Positions 1-12,960 of a stretch of DNA of 64,000 bases are shown here, piece by piece (the first letter of the stretch is position 1; every line of letters starts with the position of its first letter). Both the position numbers and the translations under genes were made by a program. This DNA comes from Akanthomyces muscarius (lineage: Eukaryota; Ascomycota; Sordariomycetes; Hypocreales; Cordycipitaceae): positions 2,108,001 to 2,172,000 of the forward strand of contig NC_079241.1 in NCBI RefSeq assembly GCF_028009165.1, written 5' to 3'. The notes beneath the pieces are model-generated. The model saw only the letters and a program-made list of their open reading frames with translations. It made no database searches and was not told the origin of the DNA.

Positions 1-304
1 GGGGACAGAAAAGGAGGGATGTCGACGAGAGAATCCAGATGGTGGGGCGCGAAGAAGAATTATGATTGTGGTGTGCGCGGCCCGGATAGGCTTAGTGTGA
101 AGTCCCGGGGCTGAAGCTAGCTCTCGAAAGAGGTCACGTGCCTTGGTGTCTGTCGATGTCATCGCTGGCGACCGTGTAATTGATCCTGACCGTGAATCGT
201 GACTGAACCGTGACATGGTCGCAACAACTGAATTTGAACAAGTGGTGGCCGTATAATGCTGGAAAACATGTGAATTGCATCATAACTACTCACAATTTCT
301 CAGA

Positions 305-310
305 ACGCGT
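305..310 (+). promoter_or_regulatory. MluI cell-cycle box (MCB) upstream of DNA ligase
   Basis: A perfect ACGCGT lies 41 bp before the ligase ATG. In yeasts this is the binding site of the MBF factor that drives late-G1/S transcription, and yeast CDC9 is a known MBF target. Site presence is seen; its use here is inferred. The rest of positions 1-350 holds no gene I can support. Confidence 0.45.
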
Positions 311-350
311 CCAAGTTTGCCTGTGCTGGTGAGCTTGGCAGGCCGTTGAC

Positions 351-2999
351 ATGTCCAGCCCTGCCAAGAAGAGGAAGCTGAACAATGCCGCGAAAAATGA
401 GAAACCGCAGTCCAAAGGGCTAGAGTATTTCTTTTCCAAGCAACAGCAGAATGGCGGTAGCTCCGCAGATGCCCCAGAGAGTTCCTCGGCTGATTCGGGC
501 AGCGCTCCGTTGACGGACGAGGAGCTGGCTCGGAAACTGCAGGCCGAATGGGACAAGGAGGCAGCTCAAATGGACAGCCAGGAACCCAACGGCGGGGAGG
601 AGCCGACAATGGCCGAAGTCGTTCAATCTGAGGAGCTAGCAGACGTGGAGCAGAAGCAGCCAGATGCACCCGCGCAACCACCCCCTGCGACCATCTTTGG
701 TGGAAAGAAGACGCTTGCACTTCAATCCGCAGGAATGGATGAAGACAGGATTACGATATCCATACCACTGGATGAGCCGCCACTTACTTTTGAGCCATCG
801 AAGTATGTCGATCAGCTCAAACAGCATTGGTCCCGAGATGGAGGCAATGCATCCTATGCCCTTCTTACCAGGTGCTTTGTGCTTGTCAGCGGAACTGCTA
901 GTCGCATCAAGATTGTGGATACGCTTGTCAATTGCTTGCGATTGCTGATTGAAGGTGATCCCGAGAGCCTCCTGCCGGCAGTATGTACCATGCACTACAA
1001 TGTTTCCCGCATTCTCTAATTGTATCAGGTTTGGCTGGCAACAAATTCCATCTCGCCAGCATACATATCAATGGAACTGGGTCTGGGTGGGTCGGCCATC
1101 TCCAAAGCTTTGAAGCAAGTGTGCGGTCTGGATAGTCGTTCACTCAAAACTCTATACGACAAGTATGGCGACGCAGGTGACGTGGCCTTTGAGGCAAAGA
1201 AGAAACAGAGTTTCACGCTGAGAAAGCCCAAGCCGCTGTCCATCAAAGGCGTGTATCAGTCTCTCGTCAAGATTGCTACTACGCAAGGGCAAGGTAGCAA
1301 CGAAGTGAAGCAGCGTATTGTCGATCGCCTGTTGCAGGATGCGCGCGGAGGTGAAGAGAGTCGATTTATTGTGCGGACGCTTTGCCAGCATCTTCGAATT
1401 GGCGCAGTTAAAACGACTATGCTTATTGCTCTATCCAGAGCATTCCTTCTCTCAAAACCAGCGAACGCTGAATATGAGACACGAAACATAGCCGCGCTGG
1501 CAAAGCTGAAGAAGGAAGAGCTCGCCGAGGTGTGGGCAAAGGCCGAGGAAATTGTCAAAGCTTGTTTTGCCAAGCGCCCAAACTACAATGATCTGATTCC
1601 CAGCCTGTTGGAGATTGGCGTATGCGAAGAGCTTCTCATCCGATGTGGCTTGGCGCTTCACATTCCGCTTCGACCAATGCTGGGAAGTATCACCAGAGAC
1701 TTGTCAGAAATGCTCACAAAGCTGCAAGGTCGTGACTTCACCTGCGAGTATAAATATGACGGGCAGCGCGCACAAGTGCACTGTGATGAAAATGGCAAGG
1801 TCTCCATCTTCTCTCGTCATCTGGAACTGATGACGGACAAGTATCCAGATCTGGTGGAGCTCGTACCAAAGATACGTGGAGATGGCGTTTCGAGCTTCAT
1901 AATGGAGGGAGAGGTTGTTGCTGTGGATAGTGCCAGCGGCGAACTCAAAAATTTCCAGGCGCTTACGAACAGAGCCCGCAAAGATGTCGAAATCGGGAGC
2001 ATCACTGTCCAAGTATGTTTGTTCTCGTTTGATCTGATGTATTTGAACGGACAGTCGCTGCTGAACCGGCCGTTTCGAGAGAGGCGGGAGCTGCTGCGAT
2101 CTCTATTCACCGAGGTACCTCACTGCTTTACCTGGGTGAAGAGCTTGGATGCCACATCGACGGAGTCCGAGACGGTATTGGACTTTTTCAAATCTGCGAC
2201 AGAAAGCAAATGCGAAGGCATCATGGTGAAGATTTTGGATAACCTGCCGGATGTAGCTTATATTGGAGAGGAAATTGGTGAGGCCAAACAGGAAGAGCCG
2301 AAGCTGCAGATCTCGAAGACTAAAGCAAAAGCCAAGGGGAAAAAGCAACCGGGAGATGCAGAGTCTAATGAGCCAGCGAAGAAGAAGTCGAGGCGAAAAG
2401 CATTGCTCGCAACATATGAACCAGACAAGCGACTGGACTCCTGGCTCAAAGTCAAGAAAGACTATAATTCGAACTTTGACACATTGGATCTGATACCCGT
2501 TGCAGCGTGGCACGGCCAGGGTCGGAAGGCCAAGTGGTGGTCACCAATTTTACTGGCCGTGAGAAATGAAGAGTCAGGGACCCTGGAAGCCGTCTGCAAA
2601 TGCATCTCTGGATTCACCGACGTGTTCTATAAAGCTAACAAGGCATTTTATGACGATGGATCGGAGACTGGAGAACCAAAGAATACGCGCCTGCAGATGC
2701 CTAGCTTCATTGAGTATTCTGGGCCGATGCCGGATGTCTGGTTTGAGCCGCAAGAAGTGTGGGAGATGGCATTTGCCGACATTACGCTGAGTCCCACATA
2801 CACCGCAGCGATTGGACTGGTCAGCGACGAACGAGGCCTGAGCCTTCGATTCCCGAGATTCCTGAAGAAGCGCGACGATAAAAGTATTGAAGAAGCGAGC
2901 ACCAACGAGTTTCTCGCGGGGCTGTGGCGGAAACAAGAAGCATCGGCAAAGACCGTGGCTGGGACAAAGCCTGCGGAAGAAGATGAAGACGCCGAATAG
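351..2999 (+). CDS. ATP-dependent DNA ligase I (replicative)
   Basis: Joins Okazaki fragments and repair nicks in the nucleus. Two exons, 351-980 and 1029-2999, with a 48-nt intron (GTATGT...TATCAG), give 866 residues, the usual size for fungal Cdc9/Lig1. The first ~130 residues are acidic and low-complexity, start with a basic KKRK stretch and carry a degenerate PCNA box (S-K-G-L-E-Y-F-F, near residues 21-28). The ligase N-terminal domain follows. The adenylation motif E-Y-K-Y-D-G, with its nucleophilic lysine near residue 452, is intact, as are the C-E-G-I-M-V-K and L-K-V-K-K-D-Y motifs and the OB-fold C-terminus. A lysine-rich linker of about 50 residues (roughly 615-668) sits between these last two motifs; it looks like a second nuclear-localisation-type segment. 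The ORF does not close without the intron, since exon 1 otherwise runs into a stop at 1017-1019. Confidence 0.97.
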
Positions 3000-3809
3000 C
3001 ACGGGGTTGATATCAATTCATAAATTCGGAAATCTAGAATAATTGTAATACATATAGTACATGCAGGTGATGGGGTGACGTGCGTGTCATGTCATTTGCC
3101 AGCATTGAGCTTCTGAGCGATGAGGCTGAAGATGGCCACTGATCCCATAAATAACACAGCATTATAGAACTAGAGGCTTGTCAATAAAGAGAATAAGAAA
3201 TGTATATTTGGTAATAAAGACTAACAGCTTTTCGTGAAATGTCACGCTCCTCGTTGTCGGTGCGGGACTCGATGAAGAGCCGCCTCAGGTTTGGAAGGTT
3301 GGCCTGTCGCGGATGAGCACAGCGCCAAAGTTAGAAATAGGAAGATGTAATCAACATACCATGACTCTTCACAAGGCAATAAAGCCTTCCGGAGATTCAG
3401 CCAAACGGTCAGTGAGTGTTTGGATGAGGAGTCACCCTGAAGCGTGACTAAGCTGTGATGGTGGGTAAACTCAATGGGCCAGCAGCCCGCTATTGGCCTG
3501 CCCGCTCCACCCACGAACAGCCAAGCGTAGGGGCTGCCAGATAGCGCCACTCGCACTGGCTGGGGCGGGCGAGCTGGCACTGACGAGCTGCTTCAAGATC
3601 CTCCAAGGTACACGTGTGCGGGAGGCTTGCTACCACAACTCGTGCGTCGCCAGACAGCAACCCATCTCCGCATATTATCGACCAATTCGCCAATTCGCTA
3701 GCTGGTGCGTCTGCTTCGCTCGCTAGGGAATTTGACACACAACCCCCTCGTCACCGTCCACCGACTCGCGGTCCTCGCTGCCCCTCCTTGCCGCCGGAGC
3801 ATCGCAACC
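3000..3809. other. Intergenic region between ligase and AP-1 beta
   Basis: The ligase 3' flank (with TATAGTAC/AATAAA-like A/T-rich sequence near 3185 and 3214) and the 5' leader of the next gene. No coding region, RNA gene or repeat is visible. Short reading frames here lack any protein-like composition. Confidence 0.5.
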
Positions 3810-6293
3810 ATGGCGGTAAACCGCATTCGGGGCGCCTTTGCGCCGCCTCGAAAGGGAGAGACGTTCGAGCTACGCGCTGGCCTCGTGTCCCAGTATGCGT
3901 ACGAGCGCAAGGAGTCGATTCAAAAGACCATCATGGCCATGACCCTTGGCAAGGATGTCTCCGCCCTGTTCCCCGACGTGCTGAAGAATATCGCGACCGC
4001 CGATCTGGACCAGAAGAAGCTGGTCTACCTGTATCTCATGTGAGTAGAGAGATGGCCGCAGAGACTGGGTTGCATTGCAACGCCGTGCATATGGGTACCT
4101 CCTGAGACGACCTCTGACCGACATGCTAGGAACTATGCCAAATCGCACCCCGACCTCTGTATCCTTGCCGTCAACACATTCGTCCAAGACTCGGAAGACC
4201 CGAACCCTTTAGTTAGAGCGCTGGCTATCCGAACCATGGGCTGCATCCGGGTAGATAAAATGGTCGATTACATGGAAGAGCCGCTGCGCAAAACGTTACG
4301 AGACGAATCGCCCTACGTGCGAAAGACGGCCGCCATTTGCGTTGCCAAGCTATTCGATCTCAACCCGACCATGTGCATAGAGAACGGATTTCTGGAGACA
4401 CTGCAAGAAATGATTGGCGATCCCAACCCCATGGTCGTGGCCAACTCAGTCCAGGCGCTCTCTGAGATTACCGAGACGGCACCAGAGACCAGTGCGCTCA
4501 TCATCACACCGGCGACGCTCAAGAAGCTGATGCTCGCCCTCAACGAGTGCACGGAATGGGGCCGCGTGACAATTCTGAGCACTCTGGCAGCCTACTCTGC
4601 TAGCGACGTGAAGGAGTCGGAGCACATTTGCGAGAGAGTTGCACCTCAGTTCCAGCACGTCAACCCCAGTGTCGTCCTGGCCGCGATCAAAGTCGTCTTT
4701 ACCCACATGAGATCGATAAATCCGGAGCTCGTGGGGTCATACCTCAAGAAGATGGCTCCTCCCCTAGGTACATTCAGGCACCCGACTACCCTTTCCAAAT
4801 TACTAACGAGATGCAGTTACGCTTGTTGCCTCGGCGCCCGAAGTCCAATACGTTGCTCTAAGAAACATTGATCTCCTGCTCCAGGCGAAGCCGGACATTC
4901 TCAGCAAAGAGCTTCGCGTCTTTTTCTGCAAATACAACGACCCTCCCTATGTTAAACTTCAGAAGCTCGAGATTATGGTCAGAATAGCAAACGAGAAGAA
5001 CTACGAGCAGCTCCTTTCCGAGCTTAAGGAATACGCTCTGGAAGTTGACATGGACTTTGTTCGCAGAGCCGTCAAGGCTATCGGCCAGGTTGCCATCAAG
5101 ATTGAGAATGCTAGCGCCAAGTGCGTGGAGGCTCTGGAGGACTTGATCTCCACAAAGGTCAACTATGTTGTGCAAGAGGCGGTAGTTGTCATCAAGGACA
5201 TTTTGCGCAAGTATCCCGGCTTTGAGGGCGTCATCCCCGCTCTCTGCAACTATATTGACGAACTGGACGAGCCTGAAGCTCGCGGATCTCTGATCTGGAT
5301 CGTTGGAGAATACGCTGAAAAAATTAGCAATGCCGACCAGATTCTGGAGAGCTTTGTGGAGGGCTTCATGGAGGAATTTACTCAGGTATGTATTCAGTGG
5401 TATGGGTGACGAGTGTCGACTAACACGAGACTAGACTCAACTGCAAATATTGACAGCCGTTGTCAAGCTGTTTCTGAAGAAGCCCAGCAACAGCCAGAAC
5501 CTTGTTCAAAAGGTGTTGCAACAGGCCACTGTAGAAAACGACAACCCCGATATCCGCGACAGAGCATACGTCTACTGGCGACTGCTCTCTGGCGACCTGG
5601 ATGTTGCCAAGGTATGTACTAAAGACTGCCAAGCACCGAATGGCCCTTGCTAACAAGGGACAGAACATTATTCTCTCACAAAAGCCTACCATTACGACGA
5701 CAATGACCAGCCTGCCGCCAGCTCTTCTGGAACAACTTCTGATGGAACTGTCCACACTAGCTTCTGTCTACCACAGGCCTCCCGAGTCGTTCGTAGGCAA
5801 GGGCCGCTACGGCGCCGACGAGATTCAGCGTGCCGCCATCCAAGAACAGCGCCAAAACGCCGCCGAGGAGCCCATTGCTGCTTCTGTCGCGGCGGCGGCT
5901 AGCGGCGCCAACGGATCCCAGAGCAACATTGAGAACCTGCTGGACATTGACTTTGACGGCGCTGCTCCTGCTTCACGCGAACACGGCAGCGCCTCGCAGA
6001 CGCCGGACCGCGTTGCCAGCCCTGCTTCTGGCGCGGCGTCTGGTGGCATGGCCGACATGATGAGCATGTTTGACGCGCCAGCGGCTCAGAGTACTCCTGC
6101 TGCCCAGGCGCCGGCCGGCAGCAGCGGCATGAATGACCTGATGAATGGTTTCGAGGGAATGAATTTTGGTGCCCCAGCCAGTGATCCGCTGCCGGCTGCG
6201 ATGCAGCTGCAGAATGCCCAGGGCAGCGCGTCGCAACCGTCGCAGCAGCAGCAGCAGCAGGGAGCGAGCGATGATCTTTTGGGATTGCTGTAA
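3810..6293 (+). CDS. AP-1 clathrin adaptor complex, beta subunit
   Basis: Large beta-adaptin that links clathrin to trans-Golgi/endosome cargo. Five exons: 3810-4039, 4130-4767, 4817-5385, 5435-5611 and 5664-6293; every join keeps frame and two introns carry CTAAC branch sites (for example TACTAAC at 4801). The product is 747 residues, close to yeast Apl2. Residues ~1-580 are HEAT/armadillo repeats typical of adaptins (R-K-G-E-T-F-E-L-R near the start, Y-V-R-K-T-A-A and the W-I-V-G-E-Y motif are diagnostic). A flexible hinge rich in Ala, Ser and Gln follows; it holds E-N-L-L-D-I-D-F-D, a clathrin-box-like sequence, and a run of glutamines. There is no separate C-terminal ear domain, as usual for fungal AP-1 beta. 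An upstream in-frame ATG at 3705 is ignored because homologues start at M-A-V-N-R. Confidence 0.95.
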
Positions 6294-6570
6294 ATGTACC
6301 ATGGATTTTCAAAGTAAAACGGCCAAGGAAACGGGAGAAAGGAGTACTTGCTCCGGGAGTGCATGTGTTAGATGAAGTAGTTGTGCCGAGACAGTTTCTT
6401 TAAAAAAGAAGGAAAAGATTAAAATTTTATAATATTCAATGACTGACGAAGCCGCCCAATGTTCCCTTGGTTCTCTTTAAGATGGCTCTATAATTTGCAC
6501 CATCCTCCTTATTCAAGTCATTTATTCCCTTAGGTATCATGCCAAAAAACAATCATCAACTACCGCCGCT

Positions 6571-7065
6571 CTACTGCGCCGTGCCCTCGACCTGCCCGCC
6601 GACGGTGCCGTGCGTGGGCGGCGCGGCGGTTGTGCGCGTGCGCTCCCACTCGTCGGGCGTCTGGCACTTGGCCGTCCAGGCGTGGATGGCGGCGATTTCC
6701 TCCTTGAGGGCGGCGTTGACGAGGCGGTGGCGCTTGAGGGAGTTGAGGCCCTGGAACTGGGGGGAGACGATGAGCGAGGTGAATGCCTGGCCGCAGCCGC
6801 CTAGGGAGCAGTGTCAGTGCCGCTCGCTCTGTGAGGGTAAAAAAAAAAGAATGCGTTTGATTCATGAAAGCAGGTTTGGTTGGAGAGAGAGAAGGGGCTG
6901 TGAAGGCTGTGCTGTGTGTTTGGCTCGTCTGATGGTGGGAGTGAGAGTTTTGTGCCCTGGAGAGGACGGAAGAAACTCACCAGACATGTCGGCGACTTCG
7001 ACGTGGACGGCGGCGAGGCGCTGCGTGATAATCTCGCGCATGCTGGCGTCTGTTATTTGCGACAT
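6571..7065 (-). CDS. BolA-family protein Bol2/Fra2 (cytosolic iron sensing)
   Basis: Small BolA-fold protein that pairs with monothiol glutaredoxins (Grx3/4) to carry a [2Fe-2S] cluster and report iron status. Two exons on the minus strand, 7065-6981 and 6800-6571, joined across a 180-nt intron (donor GTGAGT, acceptor CCCTAG), encode 104 residues. The join rebuilds the BolA loop S-G-G-C-G with its conserved cysteine, followed by the invariant R-H-R-L-V-N-A helix with the cluster-liganding histidine, and H-A-W-T near the end. The C-terminal ~20 residues (T-R-T-T-A-A-P-P...) are an unstructured tail. Unspliced reading hides both halves in different frames. Divergently transcribed from the Nif3 gene with 332 bp between start codons. 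Confidence 0.93.
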
Positions 7066-7397
7066 GTTGGCTGTGTATATCAGATTGTCTGACGCCGTGG
7101 TTGTGAAACAAGCCGACGATGAGATTGATTAGATGTGCCCGCTGTCGGCTGGGCTGCTGGTTCCGTGTGTCGTCGGGTGCTGGTGGCGGTAACACTGTGT
7201 GGCAGCGCTGCAGTTTCGGCACAGTATGGGGTGGAGCCTGTCACCGTTAGCGTTGACCTCACTTGAGCTTTGTTTCTAGCACCTTCATCTCAATCAAACA
7301 GCTATCTATCCTCTGCGTTTAATTTTCTGTTTGGGTTGTTCAGAGTACGGCGTTGCGCTGTTGAAATCGAAAAGAGGAAAATTCTGGTTTGCTAGGC
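7066..7397. promoter_or_regulatory. Shared divergent promoter of bol2 and nif3 genes
   Basis: The two start codons face away from each other across 332 bp, so this interval must hold both 5' leaders and promoters. No clear TATA box or known operator is seen. Confidence 0.5.
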
Positions 7398-8622
7398 ATG
7401 CGAGCATTTCAGAAGCCGCAACTGTCATCGATCTCGAGGAGCTTCACCACCAGTAGTGTTTGTCGCAGTGCCGCTCTACGTCATTTGGGGCCGAGCATCG
7501 CAGCAAGACCATTGATTGCTCGTTGCGCATTGAAAAACCACCAGGCTTTCAGCGTTACAGCTACGAAAGCTGTATCTGATAACATGGCCGCCGCCGGTAA
7601 TGGAGGACCATGGGGCGCGTGGCAGGTTGAGCCGGCCAAGTTTACCAAGCTTGTCGCCGACTCGATGAAGGCTTTGTGAGTTTCTCTTGTTCAACTTGGG
7701 CTAGCTCAGTCTATTGCACAGACCCTAATCAATCTCAGATACCCTGAAGAAATCGCCGATCGCGCCTGGGACAATGTCGGTCTGCTTGTCGGCAACCATG
7801 AGCAAGAGTCGAGCCAGAAGAAGCCCATTGTGCTCGTCACCAATGACTTGACGTATCAAGTAGCCGCCGACGCCATTGAGCAGGGAGCCAGCGTCATTGT
7901 CAGCTATCGTAAGCCTTGAGACTCACAAGTCTTCGTCTTTCATTCACTAACGTCTGCCCCCAGACCCCTTCATCTTCTCCGGCCTCAAGTCCATCACCGA
8001 CAAGGACCCCCAGCAGTCCACGCTCATCCGGCTCATGCAGGCCGGCATCGCCGTGTACTGCCCGCACACGGCCGTCGACGCCGCGCCCCAGGGCCTCAAC
8101 ACGTGGCTCGCCGACGCCGTCGCCGGGCCACACGCCACAACGCGGTCCGTCGCCATCCCGTGCAAGACAGCGCCCGAGAGCCACGCCGGCGCGGGCTACG
8201 GCGCGCTTGCCGAATTCACCAAAGGGAAGTCAGTCACGGTAGCGGAGATTCTCAAGCGTCTGGCCGAGAAACTCGGCGGCCTGCGGCATGTCATGGTGGC
8301 GTCGCCGGTTGGCGCGGACGTCAAGACGACGCAGGTCAGAAGCTACGGCGTCTGCGCGGGAAGCGGGTACGACGTGCTCAAGAGCGCCGACGTGGATCTT
8401 CTGGTCATGGGCGAGACGAGCCACCACTCGGCGCTGCGGGCGATTCAGCAGGGCAGGACGCTGGTGCAGGTGTTTCACAGCAACTCGGAGCGCAGCTACC
8501 TGCAGCAGGTTCTCAGGCCGCGGCTGGAAGAGAAGCTGAAGGCATCTGTGCCTGAGGCGATGGTGGTGGTGAGCAAGTATGATAAGGATCCATTCACGGT
8601 GATTGATGTTACGGAGTTGTAG
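7398..8622 (+). CDS. Nif3 / DUF34 family protein with N-terminal extension
   Basis: Member of the NIF3 (GTP cyclohydrolase 1 type 2-like) metal-binding family; its biochemical role in fungi is not settled. Three exons, 7398-7675, 7739-7908 and 7964-8622, encode 368 residues. The metal-site motifs are present: W-D-N-V-G-L-L-V-G after the first intron, V-S-Y-H-P-F-I-F across the second, C-P-H-T-A-V-D, and the C-terminal G-E-T-S-H-H with Y-L and E pairs. Yeast and other homologues begin near the W-Q-V-E-P segment, so residues 1-62 are extra. They are rich in Arg/Ser with no acidic residues (R-S-F-T-T-S-S-V-C-R-S-A), like a mitochondrial presequence. A second ATG at 7584 (M-A-A-A-G-N-G-G) fits a cytosolic form. 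The two starts could give dual targeting; this is inference. Confidence 0.93.
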
Positions 8623-8755
8623 GGGGATAAGGGGCGTCAAAAGCGAAAAGTTGAAACTAGTTTGAAAAGGAAGTCTTGAATTATCAAAGAACATGCTTGG
8701 TCTAAATGCATATGGTGGAATTATTGTACATTGCGGTAACTCTCATGGCTGGTCT

Positions 8756-9741
8756 TCATGATGTCGAGTTCCGTCCATCCTTGGATACCCTCGCCGACAC
8801 CCGTCCGTCACTGCTCGGACCTCGTGAGGGCTCTGCCACCGCCGCGTCGCCTTCTTCCACGCACGCCTGGACCTCGTCGCCGCCCATCCCTTGATCCTGC
8901 CAGGCCTGGAGGAGCTTGCGCGGGCGCTCCCACTGCTCCTTCGCCTCGGCGAGCTTGCCCTCGCTGACGAGCAAGCGCAGGCGCGGCGGCGTGGCGAGGA
9001 CCTGCACGGCGAGGTCGCGGGTGCGCTTGCGGCGCTGCGCGGCGACGCGCTTCTGCCCTTCGTCCGAGTCGGGCGCGGGGATGGATGCGCGCAGGGCCTC
9101 GCGAATCTCGGCGGCTTGGCTGTATATTTGGGCAATGGCCGGGTTGAGGGTCGAGGCCATGGGGTTGAGAGGGTCCATGTTGGATCGCATCTACGTCGAA
9201 CAAGTTAGTATGCAAGCCGTGATGGAGCCCTGACAGCATCATTAGCCATCGATTGGGTGGTGCCTGGGCGTACCTTGCGAATCGTTTCCGTCGCGGCAAT
9301 CAGCTTGCTGTAGTTGTCGTAGACGAGCGCCTTCTTCTCGGCGTCGAGCGCGCGCACCTCGCCGACGACGCGCGTGTACAGCCGCAGCAGGTCCTCGAGG
9401 CTATTCTCGGCGACGACCTTGGCGACGTACTCGTCTGTTTTGAAGCCCGGAATATCCATGTCGCTGACGGGCACTTCAGAGTCGGGCAGCTCGACGCCGA
9501 TGCGCGGAGGAGCAGCGGCGGCGGCGGCGCGGAGGTTGTAGTACTCGCGGAGAGCGGCGCGGTTTGCACGCTTGGCGACGGGGAGGGGGCCGGTCGTCGG
9601 GCCATTGCTGTGGACGGGCGAGGTGACGGAGGAGCGCGCGGCTTCGAGGGAGGGCCGCGTCGAGGACGTCGGGGTGACGATGTTCGAGGGCACGCGACGG
9701 AGGGGCGTGGAGGGGTCTCGGGGGCTGGCGATGGTGGACAT
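8756..9741 (-). CDS. Vps51 subunit of the GARP/EARP tethering complex
   Basis: Small subunit of the complex that tethers endosome-derived vesicles at the trans-Golgi and binds the t-SNARE Tlg1. Exons 9741-9274 and 9190-8756, with an 83-nt intron between them, encode 300 residues. The family signature is clear: an N-terminal disordered Ser/Thr/Pro stretch, then Y-Y-N-L, D-I-P-G-F-K-T-D-E-Y-V, L-L-R-L-Y-T-R-V-V-G-E-V-R-A-L-D and N-Y-S-K-L-I-A-A-T-E-T-I-R-K, which continues into M-R-S-N-M-D-P-L across the splice. The remainder is helical and charged. It converges with the Nif3 gene, stop codons 134 bp apart. Confidence 0.93.
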
Positions 9742-10500
9742 GGTGAAGGGAATGAAGTGCGCAAGAGCACAGATCAGCGCGGGCCTTGGTTAGATGGTTG
9801 GCATGAGGCAGAGACGGTGTATGTTTGCGGAGGCGGTAACTGGCGAAAGCGGTGATGGAGCCTCGAGGATGGGAAGAAGCTTAGCTGTCGTGGTCGCTAA
9901 CTGATGTCGGCCATCCACTTGTCAGCGCCACCTAAATCTCAATAGTCGTCTACCGCCCGAAGAACGACACGGCGCAGCATTTTCGACTGATAATCTAAAC
10001 TCACATTTAATTTATCGAATGTAAAATTACCTGGAGTTTGTGTCATATATAAAATTGTCTTCTTCACATTTTTATTAGAGCCCCTGCCACCTCTGCAGCT
10101 GCAGTATGGGCTGCGCCTTTCGGCACTACCCTGGGGCAGCGTTGGGCGGCTCGGAATACTGATCAAACGATGCTCGTATAATCTCAAGCCGCTCAAGGAA
10201 ATGGCCACATCTTAGAGAACTCATCTCAACAAGCACGTTTAGCATTCAAAAAGAGCGGTTATGGACCAAGACAAGAGTATATAACTCGGTACGGCGGTAA
10301 ACCCGGAATTGCTTTGAGTCGTCTGCTGCATGGCAACGCAGTTTAGGGACGTTGGGAAGGGATGCTGCGTTCCATGATGGGAGTCTCTGTCTAGGGATAG
10401 ATATTGCAAGACCAAGTTTCTGCGATGATAAATTTATCCCAGCACATGGCTTGATATGTTCTCTCCGCTGATGCTTGCCAATTGTTCTTCCACGCCACGG

Positions 10501-10512
10501 CCCCGCCCCCAC
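10501..10512 (-). promoter_or_regulatory. Two abutting CreA-type sites (5'-SYGGRG) before the SDR gene
   Basis: On the minus strand the sequence reads GTGGGG followed directly by GCGGGG, two matches to the carbon-catabolite repressor CreA consensus, 160 bp before the SDR start. Short consensus, so chance matches are possible, but a tandem pair ahead of a sugar-alcohol-type dehydrogenase makes sense. Confidence 0.3.
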
Positions 10513-10567
10513 GCAGAGCTCTCCCACGTAACGTAACCGCTGCATCCACCTTTGGCTCTTCAGCTAG

Positions 10568-10578
10568 TATATAAAATA
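10568..10578 (+). promoter_or_regulatory. TATA box of the SDR gene
   Basis: TATATAAAATA about 100 bp before the ATG at 10672, the only strong TATA element in the interval. Confidence 0.45.
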
Positions 10579-10671
10579 GACACCGATGTCATTACTACAA
10601 GACGACTTGAACATGTAAATTTCCACCGGCACCACGTTTTTCCAATTGAAGATAAAGCCTTCGACTTGGAA

Positions 10672-11709
<1,038 letters not shown>

Positions 11710-12960
11710 AGTTTTACGAGCAAGACAAATTTTTTGCAATGATTTGTATAGCCGTCTTGAGAGCAATGTGGCTCGCAATCAATGTGTATATATAGGACAG
11801 GTACAGAAACAGAACTGGCAACCTAATCAAATCATACCAAATGATGACGAGGTAAAATACTGTGCCTCGCTAAGACAATCTCCAAACGGCTGTCTTTAAG
11901 AAGGCTGACCAACTACAAATTACCGAGTCAATCGCGACTTATGCGGGGCCGGGATCTCGTCCACGTGTTGCAACGGCCAAGATAGTTGGGGATGGCGGAA
12001 AACGCGGACGGAGCACAAAATTGAGATATCACGGAAGGCTCTCTTTCTATCTCTGCCGCATAACAACATGCTGCTGCACTTCTCTCGAAACTACGACGGA
12101 TCTTCAGAACTGGCCGGCTCAAGCCAAGTGTGTCGGAGCACACGCTCGCTCGCGGGTGACCCAATTGCTGTTTAGCCCCAGCTTTAAGTGTCAGACAAAA
12201 GTCATAAAATTGAAGGATAGAGGGAAGCCGTCATTTTCCCGAGACCAACTGCAATCTTGGTCATTGTCCTGACGCGCGATAGGTATGGTTCTCTAGAACT
12301 ACTACATGTACTGTGGCGCCGCGAGAAGGTGCTTGCGGCGCAGCGAGGCATGATCCTGCAGCGCACCGGAGGGATGTACGTTCAAACCGAAGGAAACGCC
12401 TACTTTTGGCTCTAGTCACCAACGAACTTCGTGTGGCGGCTCATTGAGCCAAACAGACGTCTTCAGCAATTCAAAATTTGGCATGATTCACATTAGCTAC
12501 CCATTCGTCGCGTACGTGCCTAGTGCATGTACAGCAAGCGTAAAACTATGTCGGATAGCGGCTAGCACGAAGTCAATGAAAGATGGATCGCAGATGAAAG
12601 CATCGTAGGCAATAAAATGAATCTATTACTCACTAATAGGAGAGCGGAGGCCTATCCTAGATGTCCTCGGCCCAGGAGTCGTACTCTTATGGACGCTTCT
12701 TCATACATGGCACGGCCTGAGCTGTGACAAACTACACAAACCATTCAGTGTTGCATTTACGCTCGAGCGGATATGGCGTTGGAACAGAAAAATGTTCAAA
12801 TTAAATCCATTGATGTAGCAGTAGACATTTTGGTTTTGCAAGTAAGCGGGAACTTTTACTATAGACCAAAAACTACTCGCGGCAGGGAGGACAAACAGCA
12901 ATAGTTGGAGGGTCGGAGCTTTTTCTAAAAAGTTGAAGTTGGACTTTGCTGCATTAGAAT
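11710..12960. other. Non-coding stretch at the left edge of the accessory block
   Basis: No gene, RNA or repeat that I can support. From about here to 42 kb no reading frame resembles a conserved protein. Confidence 0.4.

Larger units (their letters stand above)
9742..10671. other. Intergenic region between vps51 and the SDR gene
   Basis: Holds the divergent promoters of the two genes. Reading frames on the minus strand at 9939-10208 and 10246-10545 have no protein-like features. The two regulatory sites I can point to are listed separately. Confidence 0.45.

Noticed and set aside
6539..7132. 197-codon plus-strand frame over bol2
   Set aside because: Antisense; the spliced minus strand gives a complete BolA protein.
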